Positions 16,246-26,112 of a stretch of 64,000 nucleotides of DNA are shown one piece after another (the stretch's first letter is position 1; each line of letters begins with the position of its first letter). The notes under the pieces were generated by a model. The model had not been told where the DNA came from. It saw only the letters and a list, made by a program, of their open reading frames with translations, and did no database searches. The position numbers were made by a program, and so were the translations under genes. Source of the DNA: Streptomyces globosus (GTDB lineage Bacteria > Actinomycetota > Actinomycetes > Streptomycetales > Streptomycetaceae). The stretch is from positions 499,501 through 563,500 of the forward strand of contig NZ_CP030862.1 of the NCBI RefSeq assembly GCF_003325375.1, in the 5' to 3' direction.

Positions 16246-17178
16246 GTGGCGGTGGACACCGGAGCCCAGGACCTCGCGGGACTGCTGGAGCGGATCGCGG
16301 CGGACGTCGCCCCGCTGATCGGCAGCGGCACGCCCGCCGAGTACATCCCGGCCCTCGCCGAGGTGGACCCGCGCCACTTCGGCATGGCGGTCGCCGACCT
16401 CGACGGGAACGTCCACGGGGTGGGGGACTGGCGGGTGCCGTTCTCCGCCCAGTCGATCACCAAGGTGTTCGCGCTGGCCCTGGCGCTGGCCGAGGGCGGC
16501 GACAGCCTGTGGCGGCGGGTCGGCCGGGAGCCGTCGGGCAACCCGTTCAACTCGCTGGTGCAGCTGGAGCACGAGAACGGCATCCCCCGCAACCCGTTCA
16601 TCAACGCGGGCGCCCTCGTCGTCACCGACCGGCTCCAGACCCTGACCGGCGACGCCAGCAGCGAACTCCTGGAGTTCCTCCGCGCGGAGAGCGGCAATCC
16701 GGACGTCTCCTTCGACGCCGAGGTCGCCGCCTCCGAGCACGAGCACGGCGACCGCAACGCGGCGCTGGCCCACTTCATGGCCTCCTACGGGAACATCGAC
16801 AACCCCGTGCCCGCCCTGCTCGACCACTACTTCTGGCAGTGCTCGATCGCGATGAGCTGCGCGGACCTGGCCCGCGCGGGCCTGTTCCTGGCCCGGCACG
16901 GGCTGCGTGCCGACGGCTCGCGGCTGCTGACCCGCAGCGAGGCCAAGCAGGTCAACGCGGTGATGCTGACCTGCGGGACGTACGACGCGGCCGGGGACTT
17001 CGCCTACCGGGTGGGCCTCCCGGGCAAGAGCGGGGTGGGCGGCGGGATCGTCGCGGTCGTCCCCGGCCGGTGCGCGCTCGCCGTGTGGAGCCCCGGCCTG
17101 GACAGCCGGGGCAACTCGGTGGCGGGCGTGGCCGCGCTCGACCGCTTCACGACCCTGACCGGGCTGTCCGTCTTCTGA
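16246..17178 (+). CDS. glsA: Glutaminase
   Basis: 310 residues, the usual length for the serine-dependent glutaminase family. Catalytic Ser70-x-x-Lys73 in FSAQSITKVF, then NPFNSLVQLEHENG, NPFINAGALVV and GKSGVGGGI are all family hallmarks. It hydrolyses L-glutamine to glutamate and ammonia in the cytosol. GTGs at 16246 and 16252 are both possible starts. It lies 7 bp after menG and is probably co-transcribed; its 3' end is 18 bp from the convergent GNAT gene. Confidence 0.94.
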   Translation: MAVDTGAQDLAGLLERIAADVAPLIGSGTPAEYIPALAEVDPRHFGMAVADLDGNVHGVGDWRVPFSAQSITKVFALALALAEGGDSLWRRVGREPSGNPFNSLVQLEHENGIPRNPFINAGALVVTDRLQTLTGDASSELLEFLRAESGNPDVSFDAEVAASEHEHGDRNAALAHFMASYGNIDNPVPALLDHYFWQCSIAMSCADLARAGLFLARHGLRADGSRLLTRSEAKQVNAVMLTCGTYDAAGDFAYRVGLPGKSGVGGGIVAVVPGRCALAVWSPGLDSRGNSVAGVAALDRFTTLTGLSVF

Positions 17179-17196
17179 CCGTCCGGCGCGGCCGGC

Positions 17197-17748
17197 TCAC
17201 AGGGCGAGGGCGTACCGGCGGCCGGTGCGGCGGCCTCCGGGGAGGGGGAAGACCTCCTCCAGGGTCATGCCGAGGCGCTCGGCGACCGCCGCCGAGCGGG
17301 TGTTCGCGTCGTCGACCATGGCGACGACGCGGGGGACGCCGGCCGCGCGGACCCGCTCCAGGGTGGTCAGCGCGGCGGCGTACGCGTACCCCCGACCCCA
17401 CGCGGGGCGGGCGAGGCGCCAGCCGATCTCGATCTCGCCGACCGGCCCCCACGCCTTGTCCTCGGGCCACGGCTGGGCGCCGGTGAAGCCGAGGACCTCG
17501 CCGTCCGCGTCCAGCAGGGTCCACAGGCAGTAGCCGAGCCGGGCGTCGTGCATCCGCTGCCGGGCGGTGATCTCCTCGTATGCGGACAGCTCGGCGGGCC
17601 CGCCGAGGAACTCCATCACGTCGGGGTCGGCGAAGACGCGGTGCCAGGCGTGGGCGTCCTCGTCGGTGGGCACGCGCAGCCGGACCGCCGGGAGCGGCCG
17701 GGCGGCCGCCGGGAGCGGCGTGGTCGGCGTGGTCGGCGAGCTTGTCAT
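17197..17748 (-). CDS. GNAT acetyltransferase, RimJ/RimL type
   Basis: 183 residues from the ATG at 17748, with AAGGG about 8 bp upstream; a GTG 21 bp earlier is less likely. The acetyl-CoA loop RPAWGRGYAYAAAL (about residues 120-133) and the end-of-domain DDANTRSAAVAERLGM are typical of RimJ/RimL-like N-acetyltransferases. It is cytosolic; its acceptor is unknown. It is divergent from the menJ-like gene. Confidence 0.88.
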   Translation of the reverse strand: MTSSPTTPTTPLPAAARPLPAVRLRVPTDEDAHAWHRVFADPDVMEFLGGPAELSAYEEITARQRMHDARLGYCLWTLLDADGEVLGFTGAQPWPEDKAWGPVGEIEIGWRLARPAWGRGYAYAAALTTLERVRAAGVPRVVAMVDDANTRSAAVAERLGMTLEEVFPLPGGRRTGRRYALAL

Positions 17749-17785
17749 CGGGTAGCCCTTCGGATTCACGATCTCTCTCGCTGCA

Positions 17786-17816
17786 TAGACTGCACATGTC
17801 CTGTGCCCATGGGCAC
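17786..17816 (+). promoter_or_regulatory. Promoter and 14-bp palindrome before the menJ-like gene
   Basis: TAGACT (17786-17791) is a plausible -10. The perfect palindrome GTGCCCATGGGCAC (17803-17816) would lie at about +6 to +19 of the transcript and 29 bp before the GTG at 17846, where a bound protein could block elongation. Confidence 0.4.
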
Positions 17817-17845
17817 CCCTTATCGAGCCTTCGGGAGACCCCGCA

Positions 17846-19129
17846 GTGACCGAGCCCCTCTCCGAACACTCCGCGGACGTGATCGTCGTCGGGGCCGGGC
17901 CCGCCGGCTCGACGACCGCCTACTACCTCGCCAAGGCCGGACTGGACGTCCTGCTGCTGGAGAAGACGGCGTTCCCGCGGGAGAAGGTCTGCGGGGACGG
18001 CCTGACCCCGCGCGCCACGAAGCAGCTGGTCGCGATGGGCATCGACATCTCCGAAGAGGCCGGCTGGCTGCGCAACAAGGGCCTGCGCATCATCGGCGGC
18101 GGGCAGCGGCTCCAGCTGGACTGGCCGGAACTCGCCTCCTTCCCCGACTACGGGCTCGTCCGCAAGCGCGACGACTTCGACGAGACCCTGGCCCGGCAGG
18201 CGCAGAAGGCGGGCGCCCGCCTGTACGAGCGCTGCAACGTCGGCGAGCCGGTCCGCGACCCGCGCACCGGGCACATCACGGGCGTGCAGGCGAAGCTCGG
18301 CGAGGAGAAGACGCCGGCCACCTTCCACGCCCCGCTCGTCGTCGCCGCGGACGGCAACTCCTCCCGCCTGTCGCTGGCGATGGGCCTGCACCGGCGCGAG
18401 GACCGCCCGATGGGCGTCGCGGTGCGCACGTACTTCACCTCGCCGCGGCACGACGACGACTACCTGGAGTCCTGGCTGGAGCTGTGGGACCGGCGCGGCC
18501 CGCAGGACCGGCTGCTGCCCGGCTACGGCTGGATCTTCGGCATGGGCGACGGCACCTCCAACGTCGGCCTCGGCATCCTCAACTCGTCCTCCGCCTTCCG
18601 GGAGCTGGACTGGCGCGAGGTCCTCAAGGCGTGGTGCGCGTCCATGCCGGAGGAGTGGGGCTACACCCCGGAGAACATGACGCAGCCGATCCGCGGGGCG
18701 GCCCTGCCGATGGCGTTCAACCGGCAGCCGCACTACACGAAGGGCCTGCTGCTGGTCGGCGACGCGGGCGGCCTCGTCAACCCGTTCAACGGCGAGGGCA
18801 TCGCCTACGCGATGGAGTCCGGGAAGATCGCGGCGGACGTCGTGGTGCAGGCGGCCGCGCGGGCGACGGCGCTCCAGCGGGAGCGGGCGCTGCACCAGTA
18901 CCCGAAGGTGCTGAAGGAGACCTACGGCGGCTACTACTCGCTGGGCCGCGCCTTCGTGAAGCTGATCGGCAACCCGGCCGTCATGAAGGTCGCCGCGCAG
19001 CGCGGCCTGACGCACCCGGTGCTGATGCGGTTCACGCTGAAGATGCTGGCGAACCTGACCGATCCGACGGGCGGCGACGCGATGGACCGCATCATCAACG
19101 GTCTGTCGAAGGTGGCCCCCAAGGCCTGA
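17846..19129 (+). CDS. menJ: Geranylgeranyl-reductase-family flavoprotein, likely menaquinone reductase
   Basis: 427 residues. FAD-binding Rossmann motif VIVVGAGPAGSTTAYYLA (12-29), then EKVCGDGLTPRA, the family PREKVCGD block, and the second FAD motif LLLVGDAGGLVNPFNGEGIAYAMESG (about 310-335). This family reduces isoprenoid double bonds; mycobacterial MenJ saturates the beta-isoprene of menaquinone. The menaquinone and nuo context makes that role likely, but reduction of another prenyl lipid cannot be excluded. GGGAG upstream fits the GTG at 17846. A strong terminator follows. Confidence 0.85.
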   Translation: MTEPLSEHSADVIVVGAGPAGSTTAYYLAKAGLDVLLLEKTAFPREKVCGDGLTPRATKQLVAMGIDISEEAGWLRNKGLRIIGGGQRLQLDWPELASFPDYGLVRKRDDFDETLARQAQKAGARLYERCNVGEPVRDPRTGHITGVQAKLGEEKTPATFHAPLVVAADGNSSRLSLAMGLHRREDRPMGVAVRTYFTSPRHDDDYLESWLELWDRRGPQDRLLPGYGWIFGMGDGTSNVGLGILNSSSAFRELDWREVLKAWCASMPEEWGYTPENMTQPIRGAALPMAFNRQPHYTKGLLLVGDAGGLVNPFNGEGIAYAMESGKIAADVVVQAAARATALQRERALHQYPKVLKETYGGYYSLGRAFVKLIGNPAVMKVAAQRGLTHPVLMRFTLKMLANLTDPTGGDAMDRIINGLSKVAPKA

Positions 19130-19138
19130 GTCCCAGCC

Positions 19139-19180
19139 CCGAGCGGGCCGCCGCGGAACTTCCCGCGGCGGCCCGCTCGG
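19139..19180 (+). terminator. Terminator after the menJ-like gene
   Basis: A perfect 18-bp stem (19139-19156 with 19163-19180, loop AACTTC) starting 9 bp after the stop and followed by GCGTTGT. Confidence 0.85.
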
Positions 19181-19330
19181 GCGTTGTACGGAGGTCTGCC
19201 CGTCGGCCGCGGACGCGACGGCCGGCCGGGGCGGGCCCGGGAAGGGGCCTGGGCGGCCCTGTGGCGGCCTCCCGCGACCGCCGGAGCCTGCGGGGCGGGG
19301 GTGGCGCTGCGAACGCGCGTACGGGCATGC

Positions 19331-19377
19331 CGAAGGGCCGGCACTCCTCCCCCGAGCGGGGGAGTGCCGGCCCTTCG
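19331..19377 (-). terminator. Terminator of the NlpC/P60 gene
   Basis: A long hairpin with arms CGAAGGGCCGGCACTCC and GGAGTGCCGGCCCTTCG and a C-rich/G-rich apex, lying 56 bp past the stop of the minus-strand gene. The rest of 19181-19432 shows no gene. Confidence 0.75.
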
Positions 19378-19432
19378 CCGTACGGGGTGCTGACCGCGGG
19401 GCGCGGGGCGGCGGGTGACGGGGTGTCGGGCG

Positions 19433-20254
19433 TCAGAGGACGCGGACGGCGCCCGTGGGGCGGTCGTAGCTCAGGCTGCGCTCGACGATGCCGGTGCTGG
19501 GGTTCTGCGCGCCGACGAACTTGCCGCCGCCGACGTACAGGGCGACGTGGTAGGCGCTGCCCTTGGAGCCCCAGTACAGGATGTCGCCCGGCTGCAGGGC
19601 GCTCAGCGAGACCGACTTGCCGAACGAGGACTGCGCCTGCGAGGTGCGCGGCAGGGAGACGCTGGCCTGCCGGTACGCGGCCTGCACCAGGCCGGAGCAG
19701 TCGAACGCGGACGGGCCGGTGGCGCCCATGACGTAGGCCTTGCCGACCTGCGCGCGGGCGAAGCTGATGATGGCCGCGGCGGAGCCCTTCGGGGCGGTCA
19801 CGGTGCCCACGCCCTGGCTGCTGTCGGCCGAGGCGGCGGCGGAGGTGCTCTTGAGCGCGGTGCGCTCGGCGTTGCGGGTGGCGCGCTCGGCCTCGGCCTT
19901 GCGGTCCGCCTCCTCCTTCGCCTTCTTCTCCGCGGCCTCCTTGGCCTTCTTCGCCTCGGCGGCGGCGCCGGTGCGGGCGCTCTCCTCCTGGGCGTTCAGT
20001 TCGCCGTCGACGGCGGCCGCCTGGGTGTTCTCGGCGGCGGCGGCGACGGCGGTGGAGACCTCGGAGGCCAGGTCCATGTCGAGGACCGGCATCTCCATCG
20101 TCTCGGTCACCGGCTCGGCGGCGGGGGACGCGCTCGCCGTGCCGGCCATCGCCAGCGTGCTGAGGACGCCACCGGCAACTCCGGCGCGTACCGCGAGCTT
20201 CGAGGCGCTGCGACGGGGCTTCCGGTGGCTGGGTATGTGAGCGGTGTGGGACAT
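19433..20254 (-). CDS. Secreted NlpC/P60 cell-wall endopeptidase
   Basis: 273 residues from the ATG at 20254; upstream in-frame starts would spoil the signal peptide. Basic RKPRRS and the hydrophobic AVRAGVAGGVLSTLAMAGTASA (21-42) form a signal peptide. A charged Ala/Lys/Glu helix (about 95-135) is probably a coiled coil. The NlpC/P60 domain fills the C-terminal half: catalytic Cys186 (FDCSGLV), His236 (SAYHVALYV) and the polar residue near Asn251. It cuts peptide bonds in peptidoglycan stems. The ribosome-binding site is weak, the leader is about 175 nt, and the promoter carries a Crp-type site. It is divergent from nuoA. Confidence 0.92.
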   Translation of the reverse strand: MSHTAHIPSHRKPRRSASKLAVRAGVAGGVLSTLAMAGTASASPAAEPVTETMEMPVLDMDLASEVSTAVAAAAENTQAAAVDGELNAQEESARTGAAAEAKKAKEAAEKKAKEEADRKAEAERATRNAERTALKSTSAAASADSSQGVGTVTAPKGSAAAIISFARAQVGKAYVMGATGPSAFDCSGLVQAAYRQASVSLPRTSQAQSSFGKSVSLSALQPGDILYWGSKGSAYHVALYVGGGKFVGAQNPSTGIVERSLSYDRPTGAVRVL

Positions 20255-20387
20255 GAGGACAACCGCTATCAGGGGGCCCGCTGTCCCTTCAAGAAACGTG
20301 GTGTGCGCCACAGTTGCGCCGCGAGGGGCGCGAACCGGACGCGGCGCGCGTCTTATTGACGCCGTAACGGACAAATCAGACAGCCCC

Positions 20388-20401
20388 TCACAGGCCTGTG
20401 A
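20388..20401. promoter_or_regulatory. 14-bp palindrome in the NlpC/P60 leader
   Basis: TCACAGGCCTGTGA is perfectly symmetrical and contains TGTGA half-sites like those of Crp, but without the N6 spacing. It lies about 30-43 nt into the predicted transcript, so it may be a second regulator site or an RNA hairpin. Confidence 0.3.
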
Positions 20402-20437
20402 TCAAGGCGTTTCAGCAATAAGTCCGAATTGATCCAG

Positions 20438-20511
20438 GGCCTACCATCCCGGCGCACCGTTGGCCAAGCCCGGCTTCGGAACGCCTGATTCTCGTGTGAC
20501 ACAGGTCACAC
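20438..20511 (-). promoter_or_regulatory. Crp-dependent promoter of the NlpC/P60 gene (predicted)
   Basis: The sequence GTGTGAC-N4-GTCACAC (20494-20511) contains TGTGA-N6-TCACA, an exact match to the Crp family consensus. On the minus strand it is followed by TTGGCC (-35, complement 20462-20467) and TAGGCC (-10, complement 20438-20443) with an 18-bp spacer. With a start near 20431, the site centre falls near -71.5, a classical class I activation position. Confidence 0.65.
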
Positions 20512-20906
20512 CGAAATCGCGCCGAGAGGTGTCCGTGGCCTGCCCGTGACCCGAAGTCCGCGGAAGGGTGGCCGAAAGATCGTCCGCGGGCGGCGGGGCG
20601 GGGGCCGGAGGCTCGTGAACGGATGCACGCGTCCACTCCCGTCCGCACCCCGTCCCCCGGTCGAGCGACGCGGATCGCCTTACCACGCACGGAGAGATCC
20701 GGCCAAATTTGCCTGCACACCTCATCGTTTGATAGGGCAACCCCGCTTCTACCTGGGGTAACACGCCCCGATGTCACGGTTGGTGATCAACTGGCTGCTT
20801 CGCGTACGAAGATCACCCCTCATCGGGGTTCATGATCGTTCATCAGGTGGTGGAGATCACAAACTCCGTCCTGTCACCCGTGTCGCAGATCACAGATCGA
20901 CGGGCA

Positions 20907-20945
20907 TAGGATGCGCACCAGCCCGGCTTGTGAACTGCCTCACAT
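20907..20945 (+). promoter_or_regulatory. nuo promoter with Rex-like operator
   Basis: TAGGAT (20907-20912) is the likely -10. TTGTGAA-CTGC-CTCACAT (20928-20945) matches the Rex operator pattern TTGTGAA-N4-TTCACAA at most positions of both arms. Rex, the NADH/NAD+ sensor, is known to control nuo in S. coelicolor. Here the site would begin about 10 bp after the transcription start. Upstream, GATCAC recurs near 20813, 20854 and 20889. Confidence 0.6.
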
Positions 20946-21026
20946 GCACAAGATCCCCGAGGGGCGGGGCACCAGGCGCCGGCGCAGCGGTCCAACGGTC
21001 CAGGACGACTGGAAGGAGCGAGGAGC

Positions 21027-21386
21027 GTGAATGCCTACGCGCCCATCCTCGTGCTCGGCGCCCTAGGCGCAGGGTTTGCGATCTTCTCCGTGGTCATGGC
21101 CACGCTGATCGGCCCGAAGCGGTACAACCGCGCCAAGCTGGAGGCGTACGAGTGCGGCATCGAGCCGACTCCCACGCCCGCAGGCGGCGGTCGCTTCCCG
21201 ATCAAGTACTACCTGACGGCGATGCTCTTCATCGTCTTCGACATCGAAGTTGTCTTCCTCTACCCCTGGGCCGTCACCTTCGACGCCCTGGGGATCTTCG
21301 GGCTCGTCGAGATGCTGCTCTTCGTGCTCACCGTCTTCGTCGCCTACGCCTACGTCTGGCGCCGCGGCGGCCTGGAATGGGACTGA
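21027..21386 (+). CDS. nuoA: NADH-quinone oxidoreductase subunit A
   Basis: 119 residues with three membrane helices, all typical of Nuo[10 protein letters not shown] (about 35-43) is the conserved ND3-loop motif, and [23 protein letters not shown] is the family signature in helix 2. It sits at the junction of the membrane arm and the quinone site. The GTG at 21027 has GAGGAGC directly upstream. It is the first gene of a tight 14-gene operon controlled, by inference, from the Rex-like site. Confidence 0.97.
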   Translation: MNAYAPILVLGALGAGFAIFSVVMATLIGPKRYNRAKLEAYECGIEPTPTPAGGGRFPIKYYLTAMLFIVFDIEVVFLYPWAVTFDALGIFGLVEMLLFVLTVFVAYAYVWRRGGLEWD

Positions 21387-21400
21387 GGGGCTGAATTCCC

Positions 21401-21955
21401 ATGGGACTGGAAGAAAAGCTGCCGAGCGGCTTCCTGCTGACCACCGTCGAACAGGCCGCGGGATGGGTGCGCAAGGCGTCCGTCTTCCCCGCGACCTTCG
21501 GCCTCGCCTGCTGCGCCATCGAGATGATGACCACCGGAGCCGGCCGCTACGACCTCGCCCGCTTCGGCATGGAGGTCTTCCGCGGCTCGCCCCGCCAGGC
21601 CGACCTGATGATCGTCGCCGGCCGGGTCAGCCAGAAGATGGCGCCGGTGCTGCGGCAGGTCTACGACCAGATGCCCGCCCCCAAGTGGGTCATCTCCATG
21701 GGCGTCTGCGCATCGTCGGGCGGCATGTTCAACAACTACGCGATCGTGCAGGGCGTCGACCACATCGTCCCGGTGGACATCTACCTGCCCGGCTGCCCGC
21801 CCCGCCCCGAGATGCTCGTGGACGCGATCCTCAAGCTCCACCAGAAGATCCAGAGCTCCAAGCTCGGCGTCAACCGGGAAGAGGCGGCCCGCGAGGCGGA
21901 GGCCGCGGCCCTCAAGGCCCTGCCCACCATCGAGATGAAGGGGCTGCTCCGGTGA
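21401..21955 (+). CDS. nuoB: NADH-quinone oxidoreductase subunit B
   Basis: 184 residues. It carries the N2 [4Fe-4S] ligands: the tandem Cys in [11 protein letters not shown], Cys in [10 protein letters not shown] and Cys in LPGCPPRPE. NuoB passes electrons from N2 to menaquinone at the NuoD interface. It follows nuoA by 14 bp and overlaps nuoC by 4 bp (GTGA). Confidence 0.97.
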   Translation: MGLEEKLPSGFLLTTVEQAAGWVRKASVFPATFGLACCAIEMMTTGAGRYDLARFGMEVFRGSPRQADLMIVAGRVSQKMAPVLRQVYDQMPAPKWVISMGVCASSGGMFNNYAIVQGVDHIVPVDIYLPGCPPRPEMLVDAILKLHQKIQSSKLGVNREEAAREAEAAALKALPTIEMKGLLR

Positions 21956-22683
21956 GCGACACCACCCCCGGCACCACCCCGGGCGACGACGGCGCCGTCC
22001 CCGCCCCCCGCGAGTCCGCCGGCCCCGAGGTGATCGGCGTCCGCAAGGGCATGTTCGGCGCCAGCGCCGGCGGCGACACCAGCGGCTACGGCGGCCTGGT
22101 GCGCACCGTCGCCCTGCCCGGCCCGAGCCACCGCCCCTACGGCTCCTACTTCGACGAGGTCGCCGACGAGCTCGAAGGCGCCCTGGAGGAGCAGGGCCTC
22201 CTGCCCGCCAACGCCATCGAGAAGACGGTCGTCGACCGCGGCGAGCTCACCTTCCACATCGCCCGCGAGCACCTCGTCCGGGTGGCGTCCACCCTCCGCG
22301 ACGACCCCGCCCTGCGCTTCGAACTCTGCACCGGGGTCAGCGGCGTGCACTACCCCGGCGACCGCGGCCGCGAACTGCACGCCGTCTACCACCTGCGCTC
22401 GATCACCCACGGCCGCACCGTGCGGCTGGAGGTCTGCGCCCCGGACGCCGACCCGCACGTCCCCTCGCTGGTCTCCGTCTACCCGACCAACGACTGGCAC
22501 GAGCGCGAGGCCTACGACTTCTTCGGGCTGGTCTTCGACGGCCACCCGGCCCTCACGCGGATCATGATGCCGGACGACTGGCAGGGCTTCCCGCAGCGCA
22601 AGGACTACCCCCTCGGCGGCATCCCCGTCGAGTACAAGGGCGCCCAGATCCCGGCTCCCGACCAGCGGAGGTCGTACAGCTGA
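21952..22683 (+). CDS. nuoC: NADH-quinone oxidoreductase subunit C
   Basis: 243 residues. The GTG at 21952 overlaps the nuoB stop. A low-complexity N-terminus of about 45 residues precedes the conserved 30-kDa domain, whose signature [19 protein letters not shown] is followed by [21 protein letters not shown]. It is a peripheral structural subunit of the connecting module. It overlaps nuoD by 1 bp. Confidence 0.95.
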   Translation: MSDTTPGTTPGDDGAVPAPRESAGPEVIGVRKGMFGASAGGDTSGYGGLVRTVALPGPSHRPYGSYFDEVADELEGALEEQGLLPANAIEKTVVDRGELTFHIAREHLVRVASTLRDDPALRFELCTGVSGVHYPGDRGRELHAVYHLRSITHGRTVRLEVCAPDADPHVPSLVSVYPTNDWHEREAYDFFGLVFDGHPALTRIMMPDDWQGFPQRKDYPLGGIPVEYKGAQIPAPDQRRSYS

Positions 22684-24008
22684 TGTCCACGAACCACCAC
22701 GCGGCGTCCCGCGAGACCACCGAGGGAACCGTCTACACCGTCACCGGCGGCGACTGGGACGAGGTCGTCCGCTCCGCGGCCAAGGCCGACGACGAGCGCA
22801 TCGTCGTCAACATGGGCCCCCAGCACCCCTCCACCCACGGCGTGCTGCGGCTGATCCTGGAGATCGACGGCGAGACGGTCACCGAGGCCCGCTGCGGCAT
22901 CGGCTACCTGCACACCGGCATCGAGAAGAACCTCGAATTCCGGAACTGGACGCAGGGCACCACCTTCGTGACGCGCATGGACTACCTCACGCCGTTCTTC
23001 AACGAGACGGCGTACTGCCTCGGCGTCGAGAAGCTCCTCGGCATCACCGACCAGGTCCCCGACCGCGCCACCGTCATCCGCGTCCTGCTGATGGAGCTCA
23101 ACCGGCTCTCCTCGCACCTGGTCTGCATCGCCACCGGCGGCATGGAGCTCGGCGCCACCACGATCATGATCTACGGCTTCCGCGACCGCGAGCTGATCCT
23201 CGACATCTTCGAGCTGATCACCGGCCTGCGCATGAACCACGCGTTCATCCGCCCCGGCGGCCTCGCCCAGGACCTGCCCCCCGGCGCCGTCGACCAGCTC
23301 CGCGACTTCCTGAAGACCATGAAGAAGAACCTGCCGGAGTACGACAAGCTCGCCACCGGCAACCCCATCTTCAAGGCCCGCATGCAGGACGTCGGCTACC
23401 TCGACCTCACCGGCTGCATGGCCCTCGGCGCCACCGGCCCCATCCTCCGCTCCGCCGGCCTGCCGCACGACCTGCGCAAGGCCGACCCCTACTGCGGCTA
23501 CGAGACCTACGAGTTCGACGTCCCCACCACGGAGACGTGCGACTCGTACGGGCGGTTCCTGATCCGCCTGGAGGAGATGCGGCAGTCCCTGCGGATCGTC
23601 GAGCAGTGCCTGGACCGGCTGGAGCCCGGCCCCGTCATGGTCGCCGACAAGAAGATCGCCTGGCCGGCGCAGCTCGCCCTCGGCCCCGACGGCCTCGGCA
23701 ACTCCCTCGACCACATCAAGAACATCATGGGCACCTCCATGGAGGCCCTCATCCACCACTTCAAGCTGGTGACCGAGGGCTTCCGCGTCCCGGCGGGCCA
23801 GGCCTACGCCGCCGTCGAGTCCCCCAAGGGCGAACTCGGCGTCCACGTCGTCTCCGACGGCGGAACCCGCCCCTACCGGGTCCACTTCCGCGACCCGTCG
23901 TTCACCAACCTCCAGGCCATGGCGGCGATGTGCGAGGGCGGCCAGGTCGCCGACGTCATCGTCGCCGTCGCCTCCATCGACCCCGTGATGGGAGGCGTCG
24001 ACCGATGA
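22683..24008 (+). CDS. nuoD: NADH-quinone oxidoreductase subunit D
   Basis: 441 residues. The 49-kDa signature [16 protein letters not shown] (about 46-61), [10 protein letters not shown] and the C-terminal [13 protein letters not shown] and PSFTNLQAM are present, ending with the family's Asp/Arg (GGVDR). With NuoB it forms the quinone-binding pocket; the His in QHPSTHG is the residue that contacts the quinone head group in the family. This is the only nuoD in the window. Confidence 0.97.
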   Translation: MSTNHHAASRETTEGTVYTVTGGDWDEVVRSAAKADDERIVVNMGPQHPSTHGVLRLILEIDGETVTEARCGIGYLHTGIEKNLEFRNWTQGTTFVTRMDYLTPFFNETAYCLGVEKLLGITDQVPDRATVIRVLLMELNRLSSHLVCIATGGMELGATTIMIYGFRDRELILDIFELITGLRMNHAFIRPGGLAQDLPPGAVDQLRDFLKTMKKNLPEYDKLATGNPIFKARMQDVGYLDLTGCMALGATGPILRSAGLPHDLRKADPYCGYETYEFDVPTTETCDSYGRFLIRLEEMRQSLRIVEQCLDRLEPGPVMVADKKIAWPAQLALGPDGLGNSLDHIKNIMGTSMEALIHHFKLVTEGFRVPAGQAYAAVESPKGELGVHVVSDGGTRPYRVHFRDPSFTNLQAMAAMCEGGQVADVIVAVASIDPVMGGVDR

Positions 24009-24762
24009 CAGCCAGCCCCGCCCGTCGAGAGGTGAGCCTGGGCATGCCCCAGCCGCCCGCCCCCGACTACCCGGCCGAGGTGCGCGAGCGGCTCGCCGCG
24101 GACGCCGCGGAGATCGTCGCCCGCTACCCCGACAGCCGCTCCGCCCTCCTGCCGCTGCTCCACCTCACCCAGTCCGAGGAGGGCCACGTCTCCCGCACCG
24201 GCATCCGGTTCTGCGCGGAGACCCTCGGCCTGACCACCGCCGAGGTCACCGCCGTCGCCACCTTCTACACGATGTACCGGCGCAGGCCCTCCGGCGACTA
24301 CCAGGTCGGCGTCTGCACCAACACCCTGTGCGCGGTCATGGGCGGCGACGCCATCTTCGAGGAGCTCCAGGAGCACCTCGGCATCGGCAACAGCGAGACC
24401 ACCCCCGACGGCAAGGTCACCCTCGAACACATCGAGTGCAACGCGGCCTGCGACTACGCACCCGTCGTGATGGTGAACTGGGAGTTCTTCGACAACCAGA
24501 CCCCCGAGTCCGCCAAGGCCCTCGTCGACGACCTCCGCGCCGGCCGCCCCGTCGAACCGACCCGCGGCGCGCCGCTGTGCACGTACAAGGAGACCGCCCG
24601 GATCCTCGCCGGCTTCCCCGACGAGCGGCCCGGAGCGGTGGAGGCGAGCGGCGGCGCCGGACCCGCCTCCCTGATCGGACTGCGCATCGCGCGCGGCGAA
24701 GCCCCGCACCAGGGGCGCATCGTGCACCCGCGGGCCGCTGCGACCGGCGAGGAGGGGGAGTG

Positions 24763-24763
<1 letters not shown>
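24005..24763 (+). CDS. nuoE: NADH-quinone oxidoreductase subunit E
   Basis: 252 residues, longer than the usual 160-180 because of an added C-terminal tail (about 185-252) rich in Ala, Gly and Arg. The N1a [2Fe-2S] ligands are Cys104, Cys109, Cys145 and Cys149 (CTNTLC, CNAACD). It is part of the NADH-oxidising module with NuoF and NuoG. The ATG overlaps the nuoD stop by 4 bp. Confidence 0.95.
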
Positions 24764-26108
<1,345 letters not shown>

Positions 26109-26112
<4 letters not shown>

